Of a stretch of DNA of 64,000 nt, positions 32,296 to 43,939 are shown piece by piece (position 1 is the stretch's first letter; each line of letters begins with the position of its first letter). The stretch comes from Carettochelys insculpta. Lineage: Eukaryota > Chordata > Testudines > Carettochelyidae. The stretch spans positions 37,227,501 to 37,291,500 of the forward strand of contig NC_134145.1 in NCBI RefSeq assembly GCF_033958435.1, in the 5' to 3' direction. Position numbers and translations under genes: made by a program. The notes under the pieces are model-generated. The model saw only the letters and a list, made by a program, of their open reading frames with translations. It had not been told where the DNA came from and made no database searches.

Positions 32296-33271
32296 GATCA
32301 CTTTGTTGTATTCACCTGTTATCCCATCTTATTCTTCGATTGTAAGCTCTGTGATAACACATAACAGACAGGGCCTTAATATATTTCTGGGGCACTTTGG
32401 TGATTCATTAATAAATATTATAACATGCTTTAGGCTTGGTCCTGTAGCCATTGCTTGTGTTGAATATATTGATGGGCCACCTAATAAGTGCTACTCATTA
32501 GGAATACAGGCTGTGATCATACAAGATATAGCTGAGTATCCTGGATGTGAGTGGTAGCTGCCCAGGGTCAGTGGGATTTGAAGATTCTCAATATCTCACA
32601 GGGCTGAGTCCTAACGGGTTTCGCTTTCTCTACTGCAACACAGTTTCTTATCAATCTTGCTCTCCAGCATATATTGCTTTTGCAAAAAAACCCGATGTGC
32701 ATGTAAAGTAGTTATATTGGAGAATGCAACTCTAAACTGGAGCCATACGCAGAAGAGAAAGCAGATATGAATATTGTAGGTTCTACATGTACTGATGACT
32801 TGTTATACATCTTTAAAAGGTGGAAACAGGAGATTTTTAAAAAAGTGATTGTCTAGAATGCCTTTGTCTAATGAACTACAGGAAAATATGGTTTGCAGTT
32901 AGAAGATTTCATAGCTTTTATTTAATTTAAAATATTTTATAAGTAGGGAATCATCTATGGATTATGATTTTTAATTTGGATTTTAATGGATTATGATTTT
33001 TAATTTTGAATTCAATGTTAATTTACTAGTTACTTTTACTACCAAGCAACTGATAAAGTTAAACAGTTCACTATGTTAACTTAGTGGTAAAACAAAATTT
33101 TAAAATTGAAAAGCCAATATAGTGATGAATATAGTGATGAATTTGTAATTCCTTCAGGAAAATGGCTGAAGGGATTTTTTCAAAGTGTATCTAAACATTG
33201 AAGATTTGTCTAGGCATTTCATAACTAGCTCCTAAATGAATCAGTTAGAAATGTTATCCATAAAGACATTA
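32296..33271. other. Single-copy AT-rich DNA
   Basis: No gene. Two small tandem duplications: GGATTATGATTTTTAATTT at 32959-32977 and 32988-33006 (29-bp period), and ATAGTGATGAAT repeated near 33119-33142. Confidence 0.5.
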
Positions 33272-33597
33272 CAGGTTGAACCTCTCTCATTCTGTAGCCT
33301 CGGGAGCTAACCAGTGCCAGATGAGAGAATTTGCCAGATGATGGGAGGTCAATGATTTTTAGCACATTACTGATATTTCCACTGCTTACTGGGATCTTAG
33401 AAGACATTTGGGGGTAAATGAGAGCTAGGTAAAACAACAAAACGCTGGAGACCATTACTGGTGACTGTAAACCAACTTTATGGAATCATGGGATATTTGG
33501 CCATGCCCACGATAAGTGGTCATCTGGCTAACTAAAGTCATGCCAGATTATGGATATTGCCAGATGAGAGAGTTCCAAATTAGAGAGGTTCAAGCTG
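33272..33597 (+). mobile_element. Tigger/pogo-like non-autonomous element
   Basis: CAGGTTGAACCTCTCTCATTC at the left is mirrored by AGAGAGGTTCAAGCTG at the right, with TA on both sides (33270-33271 and 33598-33599). The TIR resembles the CAGGTTGA..ATCCC ends of Tigger-type elements (Tc1/mariner superfamily, TA duplication). A second copy is at 41786. No transposase. Confidence 0.75.
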
Positions 33598-33807
33598 TAT
33601 TAAGTTCCAGAAAGACTGAGAACCTCCATAATGGAGCATTGGCAAAGTTGGACAACTTGGTTGCCTCAGGTTTAAATGACAAAATGTTGATGAAAGTCTC
33701 CCTCTGTTAAGTTTTCCCATTTAAGAGAAACCAGAACTGTCTATGTTTCTATTACAAGCGACTATTCAAGGAAAGAATACCCTTGGCGTTAGGGTTAACA
33801 TATGGAG

Positions 33808-34002
33808 ATACACATCTCATAGAGCTGGAAGGTACCTTGGGAGGTCATTGAGTCCAGTCCCCTGCCTTCTTGGTAGGACCAAGCACCCTCCCCTCCCCAT
33901 TTTCTATTTGCCCCAGATCCCTAGGTGGCCCTCTCAAGGCTTGAGCTCATAATGCAGGGTTTAGCAGGCCAATGCTCAAACCACTGAACTATCCCTTCCC
34001 CC
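33808..34002 (-). mobile_element. Cry I-like tRNA-derived SINE
   Basis: On the minus strand it starts GGGGGAAGGGATAGTTCAGTGG with a polymerase III A box (TAGTTCAGTGG, 33981-33991) and a B box (ATGAGCTCAAGCC, 33938-33950). A GGGGCAAATAG body follows, then a CR1-like tail (CAGGGGACTGGACTCAATGA, CCTCCCAAGGTACCTTCC). This is the layout of the turtle Cry I family (tRNA-Lys head, CR1-like tail, so it borrows CR1 machinery). Confidence 0.85.
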
Positions 34003-35357
34003 TATTTCATGCTAGCACACTCTAACTGCCTAAAGGCAGATCACCATGGTTTATTAGCTACTTTGCCAACCTATCCCTGAAGTCATTTTAAGGTGGATGG
34101 CAGCAATAGGTTATGTGACTAGTCATCCTGATGCCAGATATTCCCCTGTGATTATGGCCATACACTGGGCCCCATTGGCAACTGACATTAAAGCAGCCTG
34201 AGTTACACAGGGGAACTGGATCGACGCTCAGCCACCTCAGAATCAGAGAAATGAAATTTAATGGCAAGGTAAAGCTTCCTTTGCAACCTCACATTGCTGA
34301 GTGCTCCTCAGCCACAGCTGCAGATCAAGATCTTAATATTCTGTATACTGTATACATTGAAAGAGCAGCTGATTTATGTGCACTGTGAAATTCTAGAAAT
34401 ATGCTAATATGATTCAGTTTTCTGTTAACACAGGAAAAATTCAGAGAGATTGGTGGTTTACTTCAGATTTACTTTGAGTGAATTTTTTCCATGACTGAAG
34501 AGTGCTGTACTGGCAACCCTCAATACACAGAAGAGGTGAAATGCAGGTCCAACTGACATGAATCTGAGTTTTGCTATTGACCTCAGTGGGGCCAGGATCT
34601 CACCCAACATGCACAGCACAGGCACTAGCTCTGCAGAGTATTCAACGCTGTTTAAGTCCAGACCTGGGGCCTGGTTCATGTCTATATGATCTGTTCACAA
34701 GACTGCCGACAGTAATCCTTACTGGGAGGTAGATGGATGTCCAATAATAATTGCACTGACACAGATTCTTAAGAGGGTAACCTTGTGTAAGAGACGTACA
34801 ATATCAGTAATAGAGTATCACCCTGATTCTATCCCTGCTAACATCACTGGTGGCCCAATTAAACCTCATGTAGAGAGCTGAAGACTGCAAATGGGTTTTA
34901 AATATTTGCAATTCCATCCACACTAACGCTTACTGGCAATATTAGACATTCAAAGCTTTGTGTTTCCTCTGCAACTGTTGCTGAGATTATTAAACACAGA
35001 AGTGCAGTATGGTGTTCAGCCTTCAAATGTATCTGTCAGACTTTGTATACAGTAACCTAATATTAGGCACCTCAGTTAATGTTTATGCCTCTGAGTAATT
35101 GGCAATATTTTCAGAGGTGCTATGAGGTCACTTTGACTTTTGTTACTCATTAGGATTTAATTTTTTTTTTTTTAATTTTAGGCTCTTTAGGAGATTTGTA
35201 TCCTGGTTTTAAGACTGATGCCCAAAGCAGAATAAATTAGTCTCAAGATTCATCAGCAATATTAAGCCACCACCTTCTACTTGTTCTCTGCCCACCTCAA
35301 ATGAACAGTGCTTTGGGAGGTTTCTCAGAAATTCAGAAAAATGCCTAAATGTGTATT
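34003..35357. other. Single-copy DNA, no gene seen
   Basis: Unique sequence; includes T13 near 35162. Nothing recognised. Confidence 0.45.
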
Positions 35358-35837
35358 TGTGATAGTGGGGTGTGTGAGGATTTTCCCCCTGGTTAGGTTG
35401 CATGTGTTTCCTGTCCTGTAGCAACTGGAGGTGAGTGCCTCAGTTTCCCTAGGTGTGGAATCAGTGCATAGTTGGTGATGGGGGTTTCAATGTGATGACT
35501 TCTCAGTTGTACTCACTGACACTCATGCCCTTTGTAACTTAGGCAACCAGGTGATGCCTTTCTTCCCCAGGAAACAGGACAAAGGAGGGAGGAGGGGTCT
35601 GGCTGGTTTGAATGGAACTGGGCTGTTGAGTGGGGCAGTCTGGTCTGGTTGAAGCGTGGGGAAGGAGGGACCCCCCCCCGTCCCCAGAAATGAAGTTCCT
35701 GCTTCTGGTTTCTGTGCTGAGAAGTCTGTTCCATGCTGCGTCCCTGTCAACTAATAAATCTGTTCTCCCTGCTGAGTGGGAGTCACATCTGACTCAGGAT
35801 GGAGTGTAGGGCTTGGAAACCTGCACACACTGTGACA
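35358..35837 (+). mobile_element. LTR-like repeat, about 480 bp
   Basis: Starts TGTGATAGTGGGG and ends CACACTGTGACA, a small inverted repeat at the ends. AATAAA is at 35753-35758, about 80 bp from the right end, followed by TCTGTTCTCCC. This is the arrangement of an LTR with R/U5 at the right. There is no matching target duplication (GTATT and GTCAA) and no internal viral region, so it would be a solo LTR or another repeat. Confidence 0.4.
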
Positions 35838-38485
35838 GTCAAACTTTTTTTCATTTTCCATCACTCTTATGCTTTCTCAGGCCTCCCCTTTTCTCCATCC
35901 TACCCTGCCTCTTCCTGCTTGTGTTTAGGTTTCCTCCTTTTTCTTCTCCACCTCAATGCTTTTAAGTGGCAGAGTAGCCCCGCTTGCTCTCTGTGCTTGT
36001 CTCCCCAGCCTCTCTTTAAATTCCATGCCCTCCCAATATTCTGTTGGTCATTCCCTGGCTCCATTCTTATCTCTCCTGATCCTCTCTTGCTGCTTGTTCT
36101 GTCCTGGATGCCTTTCCCTCAGATGCCTTACCCTGGTATTCAGCACAACTACTCTCTCTTTTATTAATCTCAGATTGATTCTTCTGGGCCCCAGTGAGAA
36201 TGAGTAAACTCCAGTCCCAACTGGTTAAGTATGTGCTCTTTAGATAAATTGATACCTTGCTCAAGTAGTTCCTGAGATGATCTGTGTGGGTTTTTTTAAT
36301 GTAAATCTCATCTAATTGTGGGGTTTGGGGAAGTATTATTTCTAGTCTTGCTGCATTTATTCTAGTAAATAGCAGGTCCACAGGCATAAAGGAAGACTAC
36401 TGTTTTCAAAAAAGTTTTAAGATATTAAAGAGGGGAACCATTACCTTTTATCTGATGCATCCTGTTTGTTCTGGGCTACACAACAGCTGTGATGAGTGGT
36501 AGTCAAGTTTCTATTTGGAGAGAACCCAGGGCATTAAGGTGAATCTTGGTCAAATATCATGAAAGGGAAGGTTTGGAAATAATGTAATTAATCTAGCCAA
36601 AATACAAGATGGATTAGTGGTTCCTTCCAATCGGGATGATTTTACATACTGGTTAGCTTCTTGATTTTCAGCTGTTTAGAATAGGAAACATGCCAGTGGG
36701 ACATAGTACAGATTTTCCTTTCTTTATATTTGCCACAACAGAAAAACATTATTTCATGCATATCAAATTACTTTTATTTCTGTTGTATTTCACAATATAA
36801 GTCACCCCCTATTATCAAGAGCGCTGCAGCAAGGTGTGAAGCTAACATAACATCTTGGCTGCATAGGGAGGCATAGTTGTAAGCACTTTGCTGATAAAAT
36901 ATACATGCTCTAAAAACTAGGAGGCTATGGAGATGTCTAAGCTATACAGTTAAACGTGTTTCTCATTACTGCATGCACAGCGACCACATGAAATAGACCT
37001 CCATTCATTAAAAAGAAAAATAAAGTGATAGCAAACAGAGGAGTAAAGTTACCAGGACAGATTCTTAACTGTGGTAAGTGAGTATATTGCAATTGCAATT
37101 AAGACTAGTTGAGGATTTGGCCTCATATTTGTGACAGGCATAATTAGGTGAAGCACAGGAAATGCACTACTAGAAACTTTCAGATATAGGAGGGGGCTGG
37201 TTATCAACAAATCCTTTGGGCTAAATTCATGGTGTGGAATTCCGACCTTCAGAAATGCACCAGTACAAAACTGTTAAAAATGAATCCAACATCTACTTTT
37301 TTTCTCCTCCAGGGGGCTTCCTTGTCAGAACCCTCCCCAGTCTGGCAACTCTTTTTCAGTCTTCTCTCAGGCTGTCTGCTTGGCAATCTCCCTAGTGCAC
37401 TGTCTGCTACAGAAATCATCCAATTTCCTCTAGCTCTGTACTTCAGCTGAGACATCATGGGAAGCAGGAGCTCATCAGGCAGTCCCCAGATCCTTTCCCA
37501 GCTGGGTGTGCTAATCCCCTCTACAAGGCCCTAACAACTGTTTCGAAAGGGATCTACTTCAGAACAAATCAGTCTGGCTCGAGGCTCACTGGCTCTCAAA
37601 GAGACAGAGTACTTTTGTGCTTACATACTCTCCTACTTACATATTTTTCTGAAACAGGATCTAAACACAGAGAGCAGCAGCACCTCTAACTGAGCACTTG
37701 CCCTTTTGTCAGCAGAGACTGAACACAGTGCCAGATATGTGCATGTTTTTTGGGGACCTGAATATTTTGATGAAGCCAACAAACTCATTATCACTCAGAT
37801 TTGAATTGAAATCTCCCAAGCCAGTACCTAGCCTCTATATTGCAACTTTCCTCTCCAGGTCTAGTGGAAATCTGATTCTTCAAGTGTTTTTCCTGTGTGG
37901 TCCCTTTAAGTGAACGCTTATTTTGAATTGCTATACAAAGCTGAGCAGAGAGCCATCCTAACGAATACAGTAGATTATGAATTTGACAGCGCACAATGTA
38001 GATCAAAACAGTTTTAATCATTACCCCCCTTTTAATTACTACTTGACACATTATCTCTATTGTCCTTTTACAAGTATCCTTTTGAATTAAATATTAAAGA
38101 CGAGTCACAGCTGAAAATATATGCAGTCTACAAAGAAAGTGACTTTGAACTGTTTAAAATGATTTATTGTCCATATTTCTTTATGAATATTTATTTGCCA
38201 GAACGAAAGCTATTTATTGAAGAGAAAACATGAGGCCTGGTTAACTGAACATTTGCATATACTATTGCTTAGAAAAAGGAAGGAAAAAATGTAATGCTAA
38301 AATCATGCTAATTCGATATTTTTCCTGTGTTTAGTAGTTAATTCAAAACATTGCATGTGGACAGAATGCACAGGAATTGTTAGGAATTCAGAGACTGAAA
38401 AGGATTTATAAATGGCCTACAAATAAGTGTTCCAAACTTTTGTATTTCATTTGGACAAACAATGTTCTGACACACATCACAGCTG
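35838..38485. other. Single-copy DNA, no gene seen
   Basis: Unique, moderately AT-rich sequence. A pyrimidine-rich stretch lies near 35880-36060. No exon or repeat family recognised. Confidence 0.45.
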
Positions 38486-38700
38486 TATCTACGTGGCCCT
38501 CCCTTTTGGAAGAGGCATGCAATGAGCGAAATAAAAAATGCAAATGAGGCATGGATTTAAATATCTTGTGCCTCATTTGCATATTCCCACGTGATCTGGC
38601 TTCTGGAAGAGCCATTTCCAGAAGCCAAAGCAGCCATGTGGACAGGGTTCCATTGAACTAAACCCTCCCTTTCGAAAGCACCCGTCTTCCCAAAACAAAA
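38486..38700. mobile_element. Half of a fold-back DNA element
   Basis: Left terminus AGCTGTATCTACGTGGCCC followed by AAATGCAAATGAGGC, GCCTCATTTGCATATT, TTCCAGAAGCCAAAGCAGCC and CATGTGGACAGGGTTCC. The order matches the left half of 22123-22561. The right half is missing; GC-rich DNA of the next element begins about 38700. Confidence 0.65.
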
Positions 38701-40496
38701 TGCATGCCTCGGGAGATGGGGGCATGTCCTCCCTCTGCGGCACCAGTCCTGGTCCTGCTGGCTCTGGCTCCTCCCCAGGGCTGCCTGGCTGCATGGTGGG
38801 GCTGGCCTGGTGCTTGGATGGTGCAGCTGTGGGGATGGAAGGGGGGATAAGGAGTCCTTACTGCAGCATTGGTCCTGCAGCCAACACCACCCTCCTGCAG
38901 GCCATGGGCTGTAGCCCCTGCCCCTCAGCTGTGGGATGGGTCCGTGCAGAGCGTGTGTGCCTGTGCCCCTTGACAAGCAGGCCCTGCCGTTCACGGACAC
39001 CATGGTGTCATGGGCACCAGACAGAGCACACCCCCCCATTGGGCTGGGCTGAGGGGAGCATGGGGGAGTCAGTCACGGTGGGATCCACACTGGGGTGGTG
39101 GGTGAACTGGCTGCAGCCAGGGCCTCCCTGCCCCCCCACCACATGCAGCACATTGCACTGTCCAGCAGGGTGGGTGCTGCCTGTCACCTGTGGGTATGCC
39201 CAGCAGTGGGGTTGGGCACTCCGTGGTGGGGTGTGTGTGGCTGGCATGCTCCCAGGTGTGGCAAGGTCAGGTGCCACTTCCCCCGGTGGTCCTGGGAGTC
39301 ATATCGCCCGTCATGGAGCTGTGAGTGGGCCAGCAGCCATGCCTGGGGGTTGCCCATGGGGTCCAGGTGGGACGCCTCAGTGTGGACATGGTGCACGTGC
39401 CCATCCTAGGGTGTAGGTCCCTGCCTGTGCCAGCATGTCAGGGCCTGTGGCACCTCCTGCTCCCCCAGCCAGGTGTGTATGCCCCCTGTGGGACTCACTG
39501 GACGGTCCTGCAAATAGGTCCAGGTATGCTTGTGGCACTGGAGAGGCCAGAGGACAGGGTGATGACCATGGTGCCCTGGCTGGTGTTGGGGTCATAGGAC
39601 AGGTCACTGAGGGCCTTCAGCAATGATCTGGGGTCCGGGCTGAGCACCTCGGTTGGGGGACCTCTTCACCAGTGTTGAAGAGTTCACAACTTGGAACCCC
39701 ATCTTCACCCCCCAGCATTTGTTGCAGGGCCTGGTAGTGGGAGCAAGAGGGTATCCCTGATCCCAAGCAGTGCTGGGCATCCCTCACCCACATGGAGTCC
39801 TGTCGCAGAGCCTTGATTTTTGCATGCACCTGTTCAAGGGTGCATGCAGGGTGGCTGGGCTGTGACAGGGCTCCAGCTATGCGGTTGTAGCCGGAGGCAT
39901 TCTGGCACTTGAAGCTGGGGTCCAGGATGAGCAGCTTGTCTGCCCAGAGAGCCAGCAGAGCCCAGACCTCAACTCTGGACCAGGAGGGGGCCCGCTTACT
40001 GGTCCCCCAAAAGGGCTTCTGGGAAGTCTCTCGGGGGTCTTGGTAGGGGCCAGGCCAATCCTGGACAGCATGTGGCATGTTTGTAAGGTCAGGGGAGTTG
40101 CTGCTGGGGTCTGGGATTGGGTGTGTGCTGCCAGCATGCAGCCACACCTGCACCTTCCTGCACAGGGCTTCCTGGAGCCCTGTTCCTTTAAGCACAGGGG
40201 GGAAGCAGGGACCATAGAGCCCTGCTCACTGTGGAGAGGGCATCTCCCAGCTCTGGCTGCCAGCTGCCATGGAGGACCTGCTCTGTCGACAGAACTATCT
40301 ACACGGGCACTCTGTTGACAAAACATTGTTGACAGGTGCTATACCTGATCGGGGAGAAGTATAACACTGCCAACTGAACAGCTGAGTTTTGTCAACAAAC
40401 TCTTGACAGAGCGCTTTAACCATGAAGATACTTGGCAAGTTTTGTTGACAAAACCCCAGTTTTGTTGCCAGAAGCTACCTGTGTAGCCATGGCCAA
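38701..40496 (-). mobile_element. Harbinger-like element carrying a Myb/SANT gene (partial)
   Basis: The right end at 40496 (ACCTGTGTAGCCATGGCC) and the adjoining 40262-40496 match the right part of the TGTTGACA-family elements at 22931 and 53092 block for block (CTCTGTTGACAAAAC, GTATAACACTGC, TTTTGTCAACAAACT). Inside is a GC-rich region with a Myb/SANT-like gene reading away from that end. The left terminus was not found; the segment may abut the half element at 38486. No nuclease motif recognised in 38701-39490. Confidence 0.6.
39495..40195 (-). pseudogene. Second Myb/SANT-like protein gene
   Basis: A 192-codon minus-strand frame (40195 to 39617) opens with GTG. The first ATG is at 40078 (residue 40), which would give about 153 residues. 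The domain reads KRAPSWSRVEVWALLALW (about residues 67-84), CQNASGYNRIAGAL, CTLEQVHAKIKALRQDS, then CSHYQALQQMLGG. Line by line this matches the Myb/SANT domain at 14812: AW/SW, VWG/LW, IYSQI/GYNRI, KIKEL/KIKAL and YYRxLDAIL/HYQALQQML. After a frame change near 39640, a further stretch (SLLKALSDLSYDPNTSQG, MVITLSSGLSSATS) is open to a TGA at 39495. The core domain is open, unlike the copy at 14812. It is expected to bind transposon-end DNA; that role is inferred from the family. Confidence 0.7.
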
Positions 40497-41077
40497 AGTG
40501 ATTTGATCAGCTCAGGGGAGCTGACAGCCTCTGTGGTTCCCTGGGCAAAGTGCAGAAGTGGGGGCAGCTCTGTGCTCCTAGAAGGGATGGGGTATTGAGT
40601 GGAAGGGGTGGGGCTAGGCATAGCCAGTCCTCCATGAAGCCTGGACCGCAGCACTCTCTCCCTAGACCTCAGAGCCACAGGGAGTCCTCCGGCAGTGATT
40701 TAAAGGGTCCATGGTGCCATCCACTGCTTCTACTGCACTAGCAGAATTCATTTTCATATAAGAAAAGCAACCACACATTGAAATTACAGTGAAACACGCA
40801 CCTTGTAATGTCTTTGCCGCATTCTGATAGACAGGTACAAAATGGTCCTGGACAGAGCTGATAGTGATTTTCATCTTTTCTTTTTGATTTTTTAAAACCT
40901 ATTTCTTTTAAGTAGTAGAATGCAAACAAAAAAGCTGGATTAGTTTCAATAATTCAATAAGGATTTTCAACAGTTTTTAAATAATTTTTATTTATAACAA
41001 TTCTGTACATACTGTATTTGAAAAAGGTGAATTTAAGATGTAATAATAGTAGATTAAGGATTATTATGTGGTCGAAA
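40497..41077. other. Single-copy DNA, no gene seen
   Basis: Unique sequence with a GC-richer left half that may be element flank. Nothing recognised. Confidence 0.4.
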
Positions 41078-41250
41078 CACAGACCTTGGCCTTATCACTT
41101 AACCTCTGTGAACCTCAATTTCCTCCACAGTGAAGCTGAAATAATAATAATCCCCTACCTGAAAGCAGTTTGTGAGACTAATTCATTAACATTTGCAAAT
41201 TACGTTTTGATTCTCAAATGGAATGCACTCTAGGAGTGCAAAATACTATT
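41078..41250 (+). mobile_element. MIR-like SINE
   Basis: CCTTGGCCTTATCACTTAACC, then CTCTGTGAACCTCAATTTCC, then AATAATAATAATCCCCTACCT match the MIR core and 3' region order. The right part is diverged. Confidence 0.75.
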
Positions 41251-41663
41251 ATAATTTACTCTTTGGCTGTTTAGTTTTGCAGCAGAGAATGCACAGCATT
41301 GTTCTCTCTGATTCGTCTGAATACCGCATTCTAAAATACTAGCAGTTGAATTTTCCTTGTAGTCAGTAACAGACACTGCATTATTTGTAGTTTAGGTGCA
41401 GATTAACTCCCACGTCTTCTTTAAACTTCAGCTTTCATAGCATTTTACAAAGAGTTAGGTCTCAGGTGGCTCTGTGGTGTAATGGCCTTGGCCTTCTAGA
41501 GGGTGAAAGGATTCGGAAGTAGTGGCTTTGCACCCTGGCAGAGCTGCAGTTCTTCTTAACAGTGAGGTTAATTAACAGTAAGAACAAATTTCCCAGCATT
41601 GTGCTGGATTCTTTATCTATAGCGATTCTGAGATCAAGATCAGAAGATTTGTAGTTCAAATGG

Positions 41664-41752
41664 GAATTAATTCAGGGAAGTTCTATGGCTTATGTTATAT
41701 AAAGGTCAGACTAGATGATCACAGTGGCTTCATCTTGCCTTATGTTCTATGA
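41664..41752 (+). mobile_element. CR1-like 3' end (old)
   Basis: GGGAAGTTCTATGGCTTATG, AGGTCAGACTAGATGATCAC, and TTCTATGAATC form the classic old CR1 3' terminus, ending in the CTATGAAT tail. The stretch to the left (41462-41663, GGCTCTGTGGTGTAATGG) may be the head of a SINE that shares this tail, but I cannot show it. Confidence 0.7.
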
Positions 41753-41785
41753 ATCAAGATAATCCTGTTAGCTAGCTGAATAGTA

Positions 41786-42102
41786 CAGTTTGAACCTCTC
41801 TAATCCAGCACTCTGTTTCATCTGGCAGAATTCATAATCTGGCATGATTCTAGTTAGCGGGACAACTATCATGGGTGCAGACAAGTTTCCCATGGTACCA
41901 TAACTGTGTTTACCCTCCTGGCTATCAGTCTCCTGTGCTACTATTTATCTGTAATTTACCCCTCTCTGTCTTCTAAGAGCCCAGTAAACAGTGGAAGTCT
42001 TGGTAATGCTGCTAGACTATATTGCCATCTTGTGACATGGCAAATTCTCTCATTTGGCACCAGTCAGGTCCTGAGGGTGCCGGACTAGAGAGGTTCTATC
42101 TG
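41786..42102 (+). mobile_element. Tigger/pogo-like element, second copy
   Basis: CAGTTTGAACCTCTCTAATCC at the left and ACTAGAGAGGTTCTATCTG at the right, flanked by TA (41784-41785, 42103-42104). Interior TCTGGCATGATTCTAGTTAG and TTCTAAGAGCCCAGTAAACA correspond to ATGACTTTAGTTAG- and CTTAGAAG-like blocks in the copy at 33272. Confidence 0.78.
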
Positions 42103-42149
42103 TATTGCATTTACTGTGCCTATGAATAAACTAAATCACAGGCAATGTT

Positions 42150-42235
42150 TACATTGTGCAAGGTCACAGTTGGTATTAGAGCCAGGAGCTGACCTCAGGA
42201 ATTGTGACTCAAAGTCCCATGTTCTAAAATCGGTT
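42150..42235 (-). mobile_element. MIR-like SINE fragment
   Basis: GTGCAAGGTCACAGTTGGTA, TTAGAGCCAGGAGCTGACC, and CAAAGTCCCATGTTCTAAAA read as the antisense of the MIR core (GTGACCTTGGGCAAG and so on). Confidence 0.7.
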
Positions 42236-43570
42236 ATGTAGTTTGAAATAAATCTCATCATATATTCTGAAGTATTCTTTATTTATACATAACTGGAAAT
42301 ACACTGCATACAAAACACTTGCTTATGTTCGTGGATAACACAAATCTTTCTACATCTGATTGTCTACCAACTCCTCAGTTTACTTGCAAATATAACTGTT
42401 ATTCACAAGTGAAGCTATCCAGATATATTTCCTCTGGCTATTATTTGCTAGGTAGCTAGGCCCCCAATGACTAAAATCCATATCCTCTCAACACAAAAGC
42501 TATTGGATATGATACTAGTATCTTGTGGTTCCAATCAGCCTCCTGGTATTATAGCAGTACTTTTCTTTAACTGTATTTCTACTGAGCTCAATCTGCTAGA
42601 GTTATGCTAGTTATTTTACATGGCATCTGCTTTGTATATTGTGATAATTGAAAAGTCAACCCAGCCCTGAGGCAACATCACAATGGGATGGGAATAGTCA
42701 ATGGAATAACTCAGAAGAACAAGACAGGCAGACAACAACAGAGGGGAGCCACTGGCAACAGCTGAATGTATCTGCATAGCAGTCAGGTTGAATCAGTTAT
42801 TGGAGAAGGTTGGGTAACCCATGGAGCAAGACATGCCAAGGCTTGCAGTTTGGGCAACAACCAAACAAAGCAGTGCAGTAGTCAGAGAGAATCTGGACTC
42901 AGAATGTAATAACACCATGCGATGTCATGGTGCAGGGCAAGGGAGGCGTTGCTATCAGTGAATATCTGTGTCGCATACAAACAGCCCTTTACAGGGTAAC
43001 TCTGAACCATTTGCTCAATAGTTGCTTTTGACTTAGGGTTTATGTATTTCAGAAATGCCATATATGGCAATAACTGTCAGTTATCTGAATATTCCTGATC
43101 ACAATTAAATGACATTTCTCAAATTAAATGGCCAGAGTCAGGCAAAATATCTTTTCATATTAGTTGCTGTGGAAGGGAAATGACTGTAGATGTGGTAAAA
43201 TGTGAGTGGTGTGAAGACTTTAAATATTTTTGCCTGCATTGCCAACTCTTTCTTCTGTAAGTTCCTTTTCAGAAACTCAACCAAAATTAATTAGCATGTG
43301 ACATCTGTTCATGAGGCCAGAGTATAACCCTTGTGTCCTGAAATGCTGTGACAAGGGCAGGTGATTTTCTCCATGGAACTGGAAGGTAGGTCATTAAAGT
43401 CGGAGGTGCTAGGTTCTGGAGATGAACAGATGGAAGTCTGGTCTATCGAACCAAGCTAAAGTTGCAATCAAAGGCCCTACATACTGCAGCAATGCTACTG
43501 AAACCTGGACCATCACTACAGAGTACAACTGTATGTCATTGTAAGGGTAATTAGGTAATGGGAGGGAGGA
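42236..43570. other. Single-copy DNA, no gene seen
   Basis: AT-rich unique sequence; nothing recognised. Confidence 0.45.
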
Positions 43571-43939
43571 AGAACATAAGAATGGCCAGATTGACTCAGA
43601 CCAAAGGTCCATCTAGCCCATTGCTCTATCTTCCAACAGTGGGCAATACCAGGTGCTTTAGAGGGAATGATCTGAATAAGTAATCATTAAGTGATCCCTC
43701 CCCTATTGACAATTTCCAGCTTCTAGTAAACAGAAGCTAGAAAGACTATTCCTGCCCATCCTGGTTGATAGCCCTTGGTGGACCTAACCTCCATGAGCAT
43801 GTCTAGTTCTTTTTTTAAAAATCTCTTATAGTCTTGGCCTTCACAATATCCTTTGGCAGAGTTCCAGAGGTTCACTGTCTATAGTGTGAAGAAATACTTC
43901 CGTTTGTTTCTTTTAAACCTGTTGCCTATTAATTGTCTA
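43571..43939 (-). mobile_element. CR1 3' end, second subfamily
   Basis: AGAACATAAGAATGGCCAGA, GACCAAAGGTCCATCTAGCC, AGTGGGCAATACCAGGTGC, and AAGAAATACTTCCGTTTGTT are the hallmark blocks of a common sauropsid CR1 3' region (minus strand). The right part encodes the last residues of the CR1 protein (KYFFTLYTVN). It differs from the subfamily at 7316 and 28490. Confidence 0.88.

Noticed and set aside
33938..33991. A and B boxes considered as a tRNA gene
   Set aside because: The body and CR1-like tail show a SINE; the region cannot fold as a complete tRNA.
35358..35837. Firm call of an endogenous retrovirus
   Set aside because: No gag, pol or env-like frames nearby and no matching target duplication; left as LTR-like.
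38700..39416. Long plus-strand open frame of 238 codons
   Set aside because: It is Gly/Pro/Cys-rich and lies in a GC-rich region where stops are rare. The meaningful coding there is on the minus strand (Myb/SANT).
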